NCBI GenBank assembly: GCA_018818425.1
Contig: JAHISB010000009.1
Location: 1-41,586, forward strand
DNA length: 41,586 nt
From: Patescibacteria group bacterium
Lineage (GTDB): Bacteria; Patescibacteriota; Patescibacteriia; UBA1558; UBA10009
Reading direction: 5' to 3'
Below, in pieces: positions 22,744-31,673 of the stretch. Under the pieces are notes generated by a model. The model was not told where the DNA came from. It ran no database searches and worked only from the letters and a program-made list of their open reading frames with translations. Numbering within the stretch: position 1 is the stretch's first letter; each line of letters begins with the position of its first letter. A program made the translations under genes and the position numbers.

Positions 22744-24273
22744 ATGCCTTCAAAAATATTCTCTGCCACAACCTTCGGCCTTGACAGCCAGCTGATAGAA
22801 GTTGAAGCCGACTTGATCGGCGAAGCCGCCAAATTTATTATTGTGGGACTGCCCGACACCGCTGTCCAAGAAGCCAGGGAGCGGGTCCGCAGCGCTATTA
22901 AAAACTGCGACATTGCTTTTCCGCGGAGGAAAATCATTGTCAATCTGGCGCCGGCCGATTTAAAAAAAGTCGGCCCGGCTTTTGATTTGCCCATTGCCGT
23001 TTCTGTTTTAATTACCAAAAGATATCTGGAACTTTTTGCTGATGATCAAAAAGCGGTTTTTGTCGGCGAACTGGCGCTGGACGGAACGCTCCGGCCCGTT
23101 ACCGGCGTTCTGTCTATGGCCACGCTGCTTAAAAAATTGGAAATCAAGCGATTATACCTGCCTCAGCAAAATGCCGATGAAGCCAATTTAATCTCCGGAC
23201 TGGAGATTTATCCAGTCAAGAATTTGGCTGAACTGGTTAAACATCTTAAGGGCAAATCAATAATTAAAAAACTGCCGCCCTCTGATTTTAAAAAAATTTC
23301 AGGCAGCCGGCCGGTTTTACTGTTTGCTAAAATCAAAGGGCAACAGCAGGCCAAACGCGCTTTGGAAATTGCCACGGCCGGCAATCATAATTTACTGATG
23401 GTCGGCCCGCCAGGCAGCGGCAAAACCTTATTGGCTAAAGCCATGCCCGAACTGCTGCCGCCTTTAACCATCGACGAGGCCCTGGAAGTAACAAAAATTT
23501 ACAGCGTGTCCGGACTCCTTTCTCATAACGAACCATTAATAACCAACAGGCCTTTCCGCAGTCCTCACCACACTGCCTCCGGCATTGCCATGGTCGGCGG
23601 CGGCAGTTTTCCTAAGCCCGGCGAAATCACCCTGGCTCATCGAGGCGTGCTGTTTCTTGATGAACTGCCCGAGTTTCCCAGAATTGTTTTAGAAAATTTA
23701 AGGCAGCCGCTGGAAGACGGGGTCATAACTGTTTCCAGAGCTTCGCAAACCCTGCAGTTCCCGGCTTGCTTTACGCTAGTCGCCGCCGCTAATCCCTGCC
23801 CTTGCGGTTTTTTGACCGATGCCGAAAAAGACTGCAAGTGTTCGCCCGGCCAAATTTTAAGATATCAAAAAAGGGTTTCAGGGCCCCTTTTAGACAGATT
23901 TGATTTGCAGATAGAAGTGCCGCGCGTTAAATTTATCGACTTGCAGTCAGAAGCGGCTGCAGCGGAAATTGAAAATATTCTACAAAGAATAGACAAGGCC
24001 AGAAAAATTCAGTTGGCAAGATTTAAAGATAGCCAGCAAAAAATATTTACTAACAGCGAAATCTCTAGCCAAAATATCGAAGAATACTGCCGGCTCGACA
24101 ATCAAAGCAAACAACTTCTCAAAGAAGCCATGTTTAAATTCCACCTTTCGGCCAGAGGCTATCACCGGGTTATTAAAGTTGCCAGAACCGTTGCTGATCT
24201 CACTGAAAGCAAAGAAATCAAAATTGAACATTTAGCCGAAGCCTTGCAGTTTAGAATTATGCAGGAGAATTAA
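22744..24273 (+). CDS. comM: YifB/ComM family Mg chelatase-like AAA+ ATPase
   Basis: A 509-residue protein. The start MPSKIFSATTFGLD is chosen because it matches the family; the open frame begins 20 codons earlier inside the repeat element. The N-terminal domain (1-170, Lon-protease-like fold) includes EADLIGEAAKFIIVGLPDTAVQEARERVRSAI. The AAA+ core (about 205-420) has Walker A (MVGPPGSGKTLLAKAMPE), RPFRSPHHTASG, Walker B (GVLFLDELPEF) and a cysteine cluster (NPCPCGF...CKCSP). The C-terminal part has LSARGYHRVIKVARTVADL. ComM is a hexameric helicase that extends branch migration during natural transformation in other bacteria, so it hints at DNA uptake capacity. Confidence 0.95.
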   Translation: MPSKIFSATTFGLDSQLIEVEADLIGEAAKFIIVGLPDTAVQEARERVRSAIKNCDIAFPRRKIIVNLAPADLKKVGPAFDLPIAVSVLITKRYLELFADDQKAVFVGELALDGTLRPVTGVLSMATLLKKLEIKRLYLPQQNADEANLISGLEIYPVKNLAELVKHLKGKSIIKKLPPSDFKKISGSRPVLLFAKIKGQQQAKRALEIATAGNHNLLMVGPPGSGKTLLAKAMPELLPPLTIDEALEVTKIYSVSGLLSHNEPLITNRPFRSPHHTASGIAMVGGGSFPKPGEITLAHRGVLFLDELPEFPRIVLENLRQPLEDGVITVSRASQTLQFPACFTLVAAANPCPCGFLTDAEKDCKCSPGQILRYQKRVSGPLLDRFDLQIEVPRVKFIDLQSEAAAAEIENILQRIDKARKIQLARFKDSQQKIFTNSEISSQNIEEYCRLDNQSKQLLKEAMFKFHLSARGYHRVIKVARTVADLTESKEIKIEHLAEALQFRIMQEN

Positions 24274-24447
24274 CACGAATATATCGCTAATAATTCGCTA
24301 ATCTACATCCCGAATACCGCACGAATTACTGATAATTTTTTAATGGCCATCTTTTGCCTTTTTAATTAGGAGCATTAGAAAATTAGGAAGTTGAGTAAGA
24401 AAGTGAATTGAGTGTTGCCGAGTTATTGACCATTGCCCCGCAAGGGC
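24274..24447. repeat. Word-like sequence after comM
   Basis: CACGAATA, ATTCGCTAA and GCACGAATTAC words alternate at about 24276-24330. No gene is seen before the cold-shock promoter. Confidence 0.45.
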
Positions 24448-24476
24448 TTGACACGCTAATAGTAATATGCTATACT
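24448..24476 (+). promoter_or_regulatory. Promoter of the cold-shock gene
   Basis: TTGACA (24448-24453), 17 nt, extended -10 TGC TATACT (24471-24476). Transcription from about 24483 leaves an A+T-rich leader of about 80 nt, in keeping with the long leaders of cold-shock mRNAs. Confidence 0.85.
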
Positions 24477-24563
24477 CGTTTGGTAAAATAATATTTTTAA
24501 AAAAACAGTCGAATTTAAAAATTTTATAAAATTTACAAGTTTTATCAATAACATTTTAAATCT

Positions 24564-24761
24564 ATGAATGGAAAAATAGACAAATTGACTGACAAGGGTT
24601 TCGGATTCATTTCCGTTGAAGGTCAGGAAAAAGGCATTTTCTTCCACAGTAATTCTTTGGTTGGAGTTCAATTTAGCGAACTGCAGGAAGGTGATTCTGT
24701 CACTTTTGAAACCGAAGATTCCCCTAAGGGATTAAACGCCGTCAATGTTAGCCGCGCTTAA
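24564..24761 (+). CDS. Cold-shock domain protein
   Basis: A 65-residue single cold-shock domain, the usual size. RNP1 (KGFGFISV) and RNP2 (GIFFHSNSL) supply the aromatic RNA-binding surface, and the end (VTFETEDSPKGLNAVNV) is typical. It binds single-stranded nucleic acids as an RNA chaperone. It forms a single-gene unit between a strong promoter and a bidirectional terminator. The leader may regulate it by temperature. Confidence 0.97.
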   Translation: MNGKIDKLTDKGFGFISVEGQEKGIFFHSNSLVGVQFSELQEGDSVTFETEDSPKGLNAVNVSRA

Positions 24762-24798
24762 TTAAAATTCAGCTTTTGCTGGATAAAGCTAGCTAACC

Positions 24799-24827
24799 AA
24801 AAAACGAGGCAACTAACCTCGTTTTTT
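24799..24827. terminator. Bidirectional terminator between the cold-shock gene and rpsA
   Basis: AAAAAACGAGG and CCTCGTTTTTT pair around CAACTAA, with a T-run on each strand. Confidence 0.93.
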
Positions 24828-24849
24828 AGTACCTTAACAATTAGCAGAT

Positions 24850-24939
24850 TTAAGCTTTTTCGCCGGCTGTTGCTTCTTCTTCATCTTCTGTTTTGTCCGG
24901 GGCAGGAGCAGACTCTTTCTTTTGCTCTTTTATTTTTTT
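24850..24939 (-). other. Possible -1 frameshift site and extension of rpsA
   Basis: The last sense codons of rpsA read TTA AAA AAA, then TAA. This gives an A-AAA-AAA slippery heptamer (24939-24933) set exactly in the zero frame and next to the stop. A -1 slip would continue for 27 residues (IKEQKKESAPAPDKTEDEEE, then ATAGEKA) to a stop at 24850. The acidic, Ala/Pro-rich extension looks like a genuine protein tail of this organism, comparable to that of S16. Polymerase slippage in the A7 run or a sequencing indel are alternatives. Confidence 0.5.
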
Positions 24940-26039
24940 AACGAAAGGCCTAAACGGTGATCTTGCGGCTCAAGAGAGATAATAGTGAATTCGTATTCCT
25001 GCCCTTCTTTTACCGCTTCGGCCGGTTCATTAATTTGTTTATTAGCTATTTCGGAGATATGAAGCAAGCCATGAATATCTTTATCTAATTCCACAAAAGC
25101 GCCAAAGGGGTTAATCTTTAATACTTTGCCTTTGATTCTTTGGCCGACTTTATATTTTTTGCCCACCTCTTTCCATGGATCATTAACAAGTTGTTTTAGA
25201 GAGAGGGAAATTTTTGAGTCCTCGATGGCAATAATGACCGCTTTAATTTTATCACCAACCTTAATAATTTGCCTAGGGCTATCAATTCTTTGCCAGGCCA
25301 GTTCAGAAATATGAACCAGGCCTTCTAAATTGTCGCCAAATTCCACAAAGGCGCCAAAATCCACCACGCCGGTAACTTCTCCTTCAATAATATCGCCGAC
25401 TTTAAAGTTGGATAGGGCTTTGCTTTGCTTTTCTTCCCAAGCGGATTTTTCGGAAACAATTAATTTTTCTTCCGTTTCATGAACATCAATCACCTTGACT
25501 CTGAAGTTTTTATTAACAAATTTTTTTAAAGCCTGCAGGATGCGGCTTTTATCTCCGCCCTCAACCCGGGGATAATGTTCGGTAGTCAGCTGGGAAACCG
25601 GCATAAAGCCGATCACATTGCCGACTTTTAACATCAAGCCGCCTTTATTGGCATCAATCACTTTGGCTTCGACTATTTCGCCGCTTTTTTCCAGATCTTC
25701 TAATCTTTGCCAGGCTTTTTGATGGCCGGCATAGCGGAAGGATAATTCCATTTGGCCTTGTTCGTTTTCCAGTTCTACAACGGTCGCAGTAACTTTATCG
25801 CCAGTTTTAATATTCGAATATTCGCCGGATTCATCATAAATCTCCTTGCCCCTTACTACTCCGGTAGTTAAACCGTCGATATCTAATTGAATTTCGTTTT
25901 TAGAAATATTAATAATCATTCCTTCAATCAGTTCTCCGATTTTAGGAATGGGCTTGGCTTCCCCCTGCAATAGAAGATGCTCCATAGCCGCATCACTTTT
26001 TTGAACTTGGTCTGTTTTAGCTTTTTTAGTTAAAGTCAT
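24930..26039 (-). CDS. rpsA: 30S ribosomal protein S1, four S1 domains
   Basis: A 369-residue protein with four S1 (OB-fold) RNA-binding repeats at about residues 35-105, 122-192, 215-283 and 300-367. The third and fourth are the clearest (GDIIEGEVTGVVDFGAFVEF, VHISELAW; GQRIKGKVLKINPFGAFVEL, LLHISEIA). It brings mRNA to the 30S subunit. E. coli S1 has six domains; four is common elsewhere. The frame stops at LGLSLKK, but a slippery A7 and an open -1 frame suggest a longer product ending at 24850. The promoter (TTGACT-17-TATAAT) lies about 110 nt upstream, and the leader has GC-rich hairpins. Confidence 0.95.
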   Translation of the reverse strand: MTLTKKAKTDQVQKSDAAMEHLLLQGEAKPIPKIGELIEGMIINISKNEIQLDIDGLTTGVVRGKEIYDESGEYSNIKTGDKVTATVVELENEQGQMELSFRYAGHQKAWQRLEDLEKSGEIVEAKVIDANKGGLMLKVGNVIGFMPVSQLTTEHYPRVEGGDKSRILQALKKFVNKNFRVKVIDVHETEEKLIVSEKSAWEEKQSKALSNFKVGDIIEGEVTGVVDFGAFVEFGDNLEGLVHISELAWQRIDSPRQIIKVGDKIKAVIIAIEDSKISLSLKQLVNDPWKEVGKKYKVGQRIKGKVLKINPFGAFVELDKDIHGLLHISEIANKQINEPAEAVKEGQEYEFTIISLEPQDHRLGLSLKK

Positions 26040-26067
26040 AAAAATTAAAGAAAAATAAAAAAATTTC

Positions 26068-26145
26068 TTTAACCTTCCACCGAGCTTGGCCCGGTTTTAA
26101 GAAAGTCCTCCCCGACCCCAAGAGGAGGCTGGCTTAAGAGGGTCG
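26068..26145 (-). promoter_or_regulatory. Structured leader of rpsA
   Basis: Two hairpins are visible on the minus strand: CCTCC...GGAGG near 26107-26128 and ACCGGGC/GCTCGGT near 26080-26096. S1 is known to control its own translation in other bacteria, so these could be the target; that is inference. Confidence 0.45.
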
Positions 26146-26150
26146 CGACA

Positions 26151-26201
26151 ATTATAATTTATTTTAAATTTTTAGTCAAGCGGCCGCCGATTTGCTATAA
26201 T
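26151..26201. promoter_or_regulatory. Divergent promoters with overlapping -35 boxes (rpsA and the gene at 26208)
   Basis: Minus strand: TTGACT (26179-26174), 17 nt, TATAAT (26156-26151), for rpsA. Plus strand: TAGTCA (26173-26178), 17 nt, extended -10 TGC TATAAT (26196-26201), for the 26208 gene. The two -35 boxes occupy the same bases, so one polymerase at a time can bind. Confidence 0.8.
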
Positions 26202-26207
26202 TACTAT

Positions 26208-26846
26208 ATGGCATATAAAAGACATTTTAAACCCAAAATAGGCAAGCTTACTTTTACCGATGTGGCTAAAGCCAGCGGCGTTAAGGGCTTGTCGCTCACA
26301 AGAAACAAAAATAAAGCTTTTAAAGCCCTTCGCGATGCTGGCTATGGCGAGCGGGATGCTAAGAGTATTGTTAGCGGTACAAAGAAAATGGAACAGGCTT
26401 CCTTAAAAAAAGTTTTTCAAAAATTAAGGGAAGGAGAAGTTATTGCTAAGGGCAGCACGGCTGTTACTGATTATATTGAAAGAGAGAAAAATAAACAAAG
26501 AAGAATTGTCGGAGCGCACTTGCGTGAACGAGCCGATGAGATATACAAAGAAAGAGAGGCAGAAAAAGCTATTACTCAAAAACAAGCCCAAGGAAAAAAT
26601 AAAACAGGCCAAGCCGTTGCCCTAGCCAGCGCCCAGACAAAAAAAGAAGCTAAAGCCAAATCTGCCTCCAAAATAACCGAGGAACCCCCTTCTTTTAAAA
26701 AAGGCGCTCAATTCGACCAAACTCCTTTTGTTGTTCCTCAAACTAATATAAAAAAAGCCGAGAGCGAACCAGCTGCTAATAATCAAAGTCAAAACAATAA
26801 TCAATCTCCAAAAACAGAAGAACCCGATGATATGGTAATTGATTAA
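26208..26846 (+). CDS. Basic hypothetical protein with disordered tail
   Basis: A 212-residue protein of unknown family. The first 60 residues are basic and ordered-looking (MAYKRHFKPKIGKLTFTDVA, RDAGYGERDAKSIVSG). Residues 60-130 form a charged helix, possibly a coiled coil (LKKVFQKLREGE, EREKNKQRRIVGAHLRERAD). The rest is a low-complexity Lys/Ala/Gln/Asn tail ending in acidic residues. The -10 box ends 6 nt before the ATG, so the mRNA would be leaderless. It is divergent from rpsA with a shared -35 region. A nucleic-acid-binding role is conceivable from the charge, nothing more. Confidence 0.75.
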   Translation: MAYKRHFKPKIGKLTFTDVAKASGVKGLSLTRNKNKAFKALRDAGYGERDAKSIVSGTKKMEQASLKKVFQKLREGEVIAKGSTAVTDYIEREKNKQRRIVGAHLRERADEIYKEREAEKAITQKQAQGKNKTGQAVALASAQTKKEAKAKSASKITEEPPSFKKGAQFDQTPFVVPQTNIKKAESEPAANNQSQNNNQSPKTEEPDDMVID

Positions 26847-26873
26847 GATTGTTTGTTAATTTAGTCAAATTGG

Positions 26874-26902
26874 TTTACAACTTTAAGCTTTTATGCTAAA
26901 TT
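26874..26902 (+). promoter_or_regulatory. Promoter for the MBL-fold gene
   Basis: TTTACA (26874-26879), 17 nt, extended -10 TGC TAAATT (26897-26902). Confidence 0.65.
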
Positions 26903-26949
26903 AAGGTTTGGGAAACTCGTTTTTTTATTGGTATAAATTAGTCTAAATT

Positions 26950-27552
26950 ATGATAATAACCTATTTTGGTTTAACCTGTTTTAGAATTCAGAACAGCGGC
27001 ACTTCGATACTTATCGATCGTTTCGATAAAACAGCCGGTTTAGAACTGCCGAGGATGCAGAACGATATTGTTCTTGAAAGCCGGAGCAATAAACCCGTCC
27101 GCGATGACGCTTTCGCAGTGACTGGACCGGGCGAATACGAAGTTAAAGATATTTTTATTTACGGCATTCCTGCTTCGGGCGATCAAGATAACGGCACTAT
27201 GTTTTTAATCAAACAGGAAGGAATCAGCTTGCTCCATTTGGGCCAAACTAAACAGTTTAAGATGTCCGAGGAACAGAAAAAAATGTTGGAAGAAGTGGAT
27301 ATTTTAATGGTTCCGGTGGGCGGCGGCGATTCTTTGACTGCTAAACAGGCCGCCGAAGCAGTTAACGAATTAGAGCCGCGGATAGTTATACCTATGTACT
27401 ACGAATTGCCTAAACTTAAGCTAAAGTTGGATGGCTTAGATAAGTTTAAAAAGGAAATAGCCGCTAAATGGGAAAAGGTTGATAAGCTTAAAATTAACAA
27501 AAAGGATTTGCCGCAAGAAGAAACTAAAATTATTATCATTGAACCGTCTTGA
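26950..27552 (+). CDS. Degenerate metallo-beta-lactamase-fold protein
   Basis: A 200-residue protein whose outline follows the MBL superfamily (UlaG-like branch): MIITYFGLTCFRIQNSGTSILID at the N-terminus, FAVTGPGEYEVKDIFIYGIP in the middle, and VDILMVPVGGGDSLTAKQAAEAV followed by PRIVIPMYYEL. The HxHxDH metal motif expected after the first strands is missing and the late His of PMHY is Tyr, so the metal site is lost. GPGEYE and the VPVGG...IPM stretch are kept. It is probably a structural or binding protein rather than a hydrolase. It is 4 nt upstream of the next gene. Confidence 0.8.
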   Translation: MIITYFGLTCFRIQNSGTSILIDRFDKTAGLELPRMQNDIVLESRSNKPVRDDAFAVTGPGEYEVKDIFIYGIPASGDQDNGTMFLIKQEGISLLHLGQTKQFKMSEEQKKMLEEVDILMVPVGGGDSLTAKQAAEAVNELEPRIVIPMYYELPKLKLKLDGLDKFKKEIAAKWEKVDKLKINKKDLPQEETKIIIIEPS

Positions 27553-27556
27553 AGCC

Positions 27557-28294
27557 ATGTCCACAGGGCCGGAGAAAATACCCAGAGCCGTTTGGTTTTA
27601 TGCAGGCATTCTAACCCTTTCGGTTTTAGTGTTATGGAGTTTTTTTTGGAAAAAAGAGTTTCGTTTTTTAGAGGTTAAAGATAACCATAAAAGTTTAGGC
27701 GCAATTGTCAACGAGTTAACCAGCTCTATGAGCCAGGGGAAGGCAGTTATTAATCAGCTGGCCCAAGATATAACAGGCTTAAAGGCGACTCCAGTTTCTC
27801 CGGTATTGGTTAATCAATTATTAGGCCAGGTAGAAATAACTGCTTGGCAGAAAAGGGTAGCTGACTGGCCGGAGTGGACAAATCAAGATTTTTCTTTTAA
27901 ACTACCGCCGGGCTGGCGCTGGCACGAGGAAAATGATCAGTTTATAATCAGCAGTTTTGATGACAGTTTAAGTTTACTGCCGTCAGCCAGAGCAGAAATT
28001 AAAATAAATTTTTTGGACAATCCTTTGGAATTAAATCCAGAAGAATGGTGGACTGCTGATTTTCCCTCCGAATTAAATTCGTCTCCCGTTACATCCACTA
28101 CGGAAATAATTGATAATCTAGAGGGATTAAAGAAAATTATTGAAGATAATCCGAATTCTTCTATCAGTTATTCTGAATTTATTTTTATACCCTTAGAGAA
28201 GCGGATGCTGGAACTGTCCATAGATATCACAGGCGATTATCAGCAGTTTCAACAGACAGCGGCTGATTTCAAAAAAACGATAAAAATTTATTAA
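27557..28294 (+). CDS. Membrane-anchored protein, function unknown
   Basis: A 245-residue protein starting MSTGPEKIPRAVWFYAGILT; upstream codons in the same frame overlap the MBL gene and are not believed. There is one membrane helix (about residues 12-30), a helical stretch (about 45-75) and an external domain with WTNQDFSFKLPPGWRWHEEN, like the PsbP-like or DUF-type lipid-anchored domains that begin FSFKLPPGW. It is translated with the preceding MBL-fold gene. No catalytic motif is visible. Confidence 0.75.
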   Translation: MSTGPEKIPRAVWFYAGILTLSVLVLWSFFWKKEFRFLEVKDNHKSLGAIVNELTSSMSQGKAVINQLAQDITGLKATPVSPVLVNQLLGQVEITAWQKRVADWPEWTNQDFSFKLPPGWRWHEENDQFIISSFDDSLSLLPSARAEIKINFLDNPLELNPEEWWTADFPSELNSSPVTSTTEIIDNLEGLKKIIEDNPNSSISYSEFIFIPLEKRMLELSIDITGDYQQFQQTAADFKKTIKIY

Positions 28295-28315
28295 TTTTAT
28301 ACTTAAATTGTTCCT

Positions 28316-28411
28316 ATGGAATTTAAACACCTGCCATTTTTAATTATTGTTGCTCTTAGCATCTCCAGTTTTGCTGTGTTAGTAGCTGTTCTAACTTTAG
28401 TTTTCAGCTAA
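28316..28411 (+). CDS. Very small membrane protein (31 residues)
   Basis: ATG at 28316 opens a 31-codon frame: MEFKHLPF followed by one hydrophobic helix (LIIVALSISSFAVLVAVLTL) and VFS. It fits between the preceding gene and gyrA. A single membrane segment of the right length argues for a real small protein, but there is no clear ribosome binding site. Confidence 0.4.
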   Translation: MEFKHLPFLIIVALSISSFAVLVAVLTLVFS

Positions 28412-28497
28412 AGATTTTTAAAAGATTAGCTCTGACAGGAGGATAATTATCTTTCCGTTATTTATTTTTTTAACCTAATATTTTGTAGGTTTAAGCT

Positions 28498-31092
28498 ATG
28501 CCTAAAAAATCAATCAAAAAATCATCCCCGTCGGGAATTGGGGCTAAAGCCGGCTCTGCTAAGCTTAAATCCGGCCGAAAAACAGCCGCTGAAGATAATT
28601 CTAAAAAGAAAAAAGAAGGGCTGGCCGTCCAGTCTGTTACAGCGGAGAATAATGTCGGCATGTTAGAAAACCAGCCGATTGTTCAAGAAATGCAAAGCTC
28701 TTATTTGGATTATGCCATGAGCGTGATTGTGGCCCGGGCCCTGCCGGATGTGCGCGACGGCTTAAAGCCGGTTCATCGCCGGATACTTTATGCCATGTGG
28801 AATGTCGGCCTTCGGGCCAGCGCTAAGTTCAGAAAATCAGCTACGGTCGTTGGCGAGGTTTTGGGCAAGTACCACCCTCATGGCGATACGGCTGTTTACG
28901 ATTCATTAGTCCGCATGGCCCAGAATTTTGCCATGCGCTACCCCTTAATCAACGGCCAGGGCAATTTTGGCTCTATGGACGGCGATGCGGCGGCGGCTAT
29001 GCGCTATACCGAAGCCAAGCTGATGCCGCTGGCAGAAGAGCTATTATTTGATTTGGATAAAAACACTGTTAATTTTATTCCCAATTATGACGGTTCTCAT
29101 AATGAGCCCGTGGTTTTGCCGGCCAAGCTGCCCAACCTGTTATTAAATGGTTCGGTGGGCATTGCGGTGGGCATGGCCACTAATATACCGCCGCATAATT
29201 TAAGCGAGTTAATTGACGGCGTTGTTCATTTGCTCGATTATCCCGAAGCCACTGCCGAAGATTTAATGGAGTTTATTAAAGGGCCGGATTTTCCCACCGG
29301 CGGAATTATTTATGATATCAACGAAATCAGAGCCGCCTATGCTACCGGCAAAGGCGCTGTGGTGATGCGGGCCGTTACCGAAATTGTTGAGGGCAAGGGC
29401 GGCTCTTTTAATATTATAGTTTCCGAGATTCCCTACCAGGTTAATAAGGCCACGCTGCTGGAGAAGATTGCCGAGCTGGTTAAAGATAAAAGAATCGAGG
29501 GCATTAAAGATCTGCGCGATGAATCGGATAAAGAAGGCGTGAGGATTATGATTGAGCTGAAAAGAGACGCTTATCCTAAAAAGGTTTTGAATGCTTTATA
29601 TAAGCATACCCAGCTTCAGGATACTTTTCATGTTAATTTATTGGCGCTGGTAGACGGAATTCAACCCAAGGTTTTAACTTTAAAAAAGATCTTAGAAGAA
29701 TATATTAAGCACCGCCAGCAGATTATCACCCGCCGCACCCAATACGATTTGGATAAAGCCAAAGACCGGGCCCATATTTTAGAGGGTTTGGTTATGGCTC
29801 TGGAAGATATCGACAGAATTATTGCTACCATCAAAAAGTCAAAAGATAAAGAAGACGCTAAAATCAACTTAATTAAAAAGTTCAAACTAACCGAACGCCA
29901 GGCCGTGGCTATTTTAGAAATGAAGCTGCAGCAGCTGGCTAATTTAGAAAGGTTAAGGGTAGAGGAAGAGTTAAAAGAAAAGAAAAAATTAATCAAAGAT
30001 TTGACCGAAATATTAAAAAGCCCTAAAAAGATTCTGCAAATTATTAAGGATGAATTATTAAAGCTTAAAGAAAAGTACGGCGATGAACGCAAAACCAAAG
30101 TGGTTAAATCGGCGGTGGGCCAGTTTACCACCGAAGATTTAATCGCCAATGAGCCGACAGTGGTGATGGTGACTAAGGACGGCTACATTAAACGCCTGCC
30201 GCCGGATACCTTTAAGGTTCAGAGCCGGGGCGGCAAGGGCGTAATCGGCTTAGCCACCAGAGAAGAAGACATTGTGGAATTTTTGTTTACCACCATGACC
30301 CATGCCGATCTGATGTTTTTTACCACCCGGGGCCGTTTGTTTCAGCTTAAAGCTTACGAAGTGCCGCAAACCACCAGAACAGCCAAGGGCCAGGCCATTG
30401 TCAATTTTTTACAGCTGGCGCCGGAAGAAAAAGTTTCGGCCATTCTTTCCACCGAAGACCTTTCAACTTTTAAATATTTAGTGATGGTTACTAAACAGGG
30501 CTTAATTAAGAAAGTGGAAATAGAAAAGTTAACAAACGTCAGACGCTCCGGCTTAATTGCCATTAAGCTTAAAGAAGGCGATGTTCTGGAATGGGTTAAG
30601 CCCTCCACCGGCAAAGATAATGTTATTTTAATTACGGCCGAAGGCCAGGCCATCAGGTTTAGGGAAAAGGATGTCCGCTCTATGGGCCGGGGCGCGGCCG
30701 GCGTCAGGGGCATTAAATTCAAAAAGAAAGAGGACGAGGTAGTGGGCATGGATATTTTAGACCAGGGCCAAGCCGGTCCTAATGAACAGCTGTTAGTGGT
30801 TATGACCAATGGTTTTGGCAAGCGCACTGCCCTTAAGGAATATAAGGTTCAGGGCCGGGGCGGCACCGGCATTAAAACAGCCACCATTACTCCTAAAACC
30901 GGCAAGATTGAATCATCCTTTATTGTTAACGCCAAACTGACCGAAGAAGACTTAGTTATTATTTCCGACAAAGGCCAGGTTATTCGCTTACCTTTAAAAA
31001 CAGTCAGCGTCATCGGCCGGGCTACCCAAGGGGTTAGGTTAATGAGATTTAAGGAAGCGGGCGACAGGGTTGCTTCAGTTACGTTTGTTTAA
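28498..31092 (+). CDS. gyrA: DNA gyrase subunit A
   Basis: An 864-residue type IIA topoisomerase subunit that cuts and rejoins DNA for negative supercoiling with GyrB. Residues 1-52 are an extra Lys/Ser-rich stretch before the family start ([20 protein letters not shown]). Motifs include [40 protein letters not shown] (quinolone region, Thr at the Ser83 position and Asp at 87), and [11 protein letters not shown] with the catalytic Tyr. The C-terminal beta-pinwheel begins with the GyrA box variant QSRGGKG, which marks gyrase rather than topoisomerase IV. gyrB is not in the window. Confidence 0.96.
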   Translation: MPKKSIKKSSPSGIGAKAGSAKLKSGRKTAAEDNSKKKKEGLAVQSVTAENNVGMLENQPIVQEMQSSYLDYAMSVIVARALPDVRDGLKPVHRRILYAMWNVGLRASAKFRKSATVVGEVLGKYHPHGDTAVYDSLVRMAQNFAMRYPLINGQGNFGSMDGDAAAAMRYTEAKLMPLAEELLFDLDKNTVNFIPNYDGSHNEPVVLPAKLPNLLLNGSVGIAVGMATNIPPHNLSELIDGVVHLLDYPEATAEDLMEFIKGPDFPTGGIIYDINEIRAAYATGKGAVVMRAVTEIVEGKGGSFNIIVSEIPYQVNKATLLEKIAELVKDKRIEGIKDLRDESDKEGVRIMIELKRDAYPKKVLNALYKHTQLQDTFHVNLLALVDGIQPKVLTLKKILEEYIKHRQQIITRRTQYDLDKAKDRAHILEGLVMALEDIDRIIATIKKSKDKEDAKINLIKKFKLTERQAVAILEMKLQQLANLERLRVEEELKEKKKLIKDLTEILKSPKKILQIIKDELLKLKEKYGDERKTKVVKSAVGQFTTEDLIANEPTVVMVTKDGYIKRLPPDTFKVQSRGGKGVIGLATREEDIVEFLFTTMTHADLMFFTTRGRLFQLKAYEVPQTTRTAKGQAIVNFLQLAPEEKVSAILSTEDLSTFKYLVMVTKQGLIKKVEIEKLTNVRRSGLIAIKLKEGDVLEWVKPSTGKDNVILITAEGQAIRFREKDVRSMGRGAAGVRGIKFKKKEDEVVGMDILDQGQAGPNEQLLVVMTNGFGKRTALKEYKVQGRGGTGIKTATITPKTGKIESSFIVNAKLTEEDLVIISDKGQVIRLPLKTVSVIGRATQGVRLMRFKEAGDRVASVTFV

Positions 31093-31120
31093 ATTTCTTG
31101 GGAAGTCGGGCGGCGCATGC

Positions 31121-31144
31121 AGGTCGGGTCGCGCGACCCGACCT
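31121..31144. repeat. Perfect 24-nt palindrome (AGGTCGGGT... family), copy 1
   Basis: AGGTCGGGTCGC is followed at once by its exact complement. A second perfect palindrome with the same outer nine bases lies at 32662-32685. Both follow the 3' end of a plus-strand gene. Confidence 0.9.
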
Positions 31145-31164
31145 TTTATACGATTTTGATATAA

Positions 31165-31194
31165 AAAAACGAGGCTCTACAGAGTCTCGTTTTA
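31165..31194. terminator. Bidirectional terminator after gyrA
   Basis: AAAACGAG-G-CTCT and AGAG-T-CTCGTTTT form a near-perfect stem around AC. It includes the stop codon of the minus-strand gene that ends at 31192. Confidence 0.88.
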
Positions 31195-31539
31195 AATTGG
31201 CGCTTCAGACAGTTTGAGCAAAGTTTCCATACTCCTTACCCTCTTAATTTTTTTAATTGTCACCGGCCCTAAAATAAACCGTTCTTGACCATCCTCAATT
31301 ATGAGATATGTTTTTGAGCCAATCGGAGGACGCTCAATTTTTTCAATAATGACAAAGTTATTGGCAGAGAGTCCTATTTCTGCCCAGCTTATCTCACCCC
31401 TGATTAGAGGACATCCGCCAAGAGTAAGACAGCCATCAATTAAATAAAAGGTGATGACCTTGTCTTTTAAAAGGCCTGTTGGCGGGTCAAGCAGAGGTTT
31501 TTCGAGGGTAATGATAGTAATGATAGTCGAATCGTTCAT
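31192..31539 (-). CDS. Hypothetical protein of 115 residues
   Basis: The start MNDSTIITIITLEKP is chosen because AAGGGGG lies 7 nt upstream, one of the few good Shine-Dalgarno sequences in the window. A longer frame up to 31620 would read through it and through promoter-like sequence. The protein is beta-rich (KVITFYLIDGCLTLGGCPLI, KTYLIIEDGQERFILGPVTI) with two cysteines, no signal peptide and no membrane segment. The end (VTIKKIKRVRSMETLLKLSE) is basic. No family is recognised. It runs convergently toward gyrA, sharing a terminator. Confidence 0.65.
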   Translation of the reverse strand: MNDSTIITIITLEKPLLDPPTGLLKDKVITFYLIDGCLTLGGCPLIRGEISWAEIGLSANNFVIIEKIERPPIGSKTYLIIEDGQERFILGPVTIKKIKRVRSMETLLKLSEAPI

Positions 31540-31673
31540 AACTGATCCCCCTTTTTTGATTTGGAAAAGAGCCATAAGGTTAGCTATTATTAATAGTATA
31601 ATATGATGGATTCTTGTCAAGATTCAATAAATATGGTAGTTTTTTATAATCAACAATTAATCAAAAAAATTAT

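Noticed and set aside
29661-30149. 162-residue minus-strand ORF inside gyrA
   Set aside because: It is a shadow of a strongly conserved gene and has Ser/Leu/Ile-rich composition typical of reverse frames.
31614-31650. Promoter TTGTCA...TATAAT for the Nif3-like gene
   Set aside because: The boxes are 25 nt apart, too far for a normal promoter.
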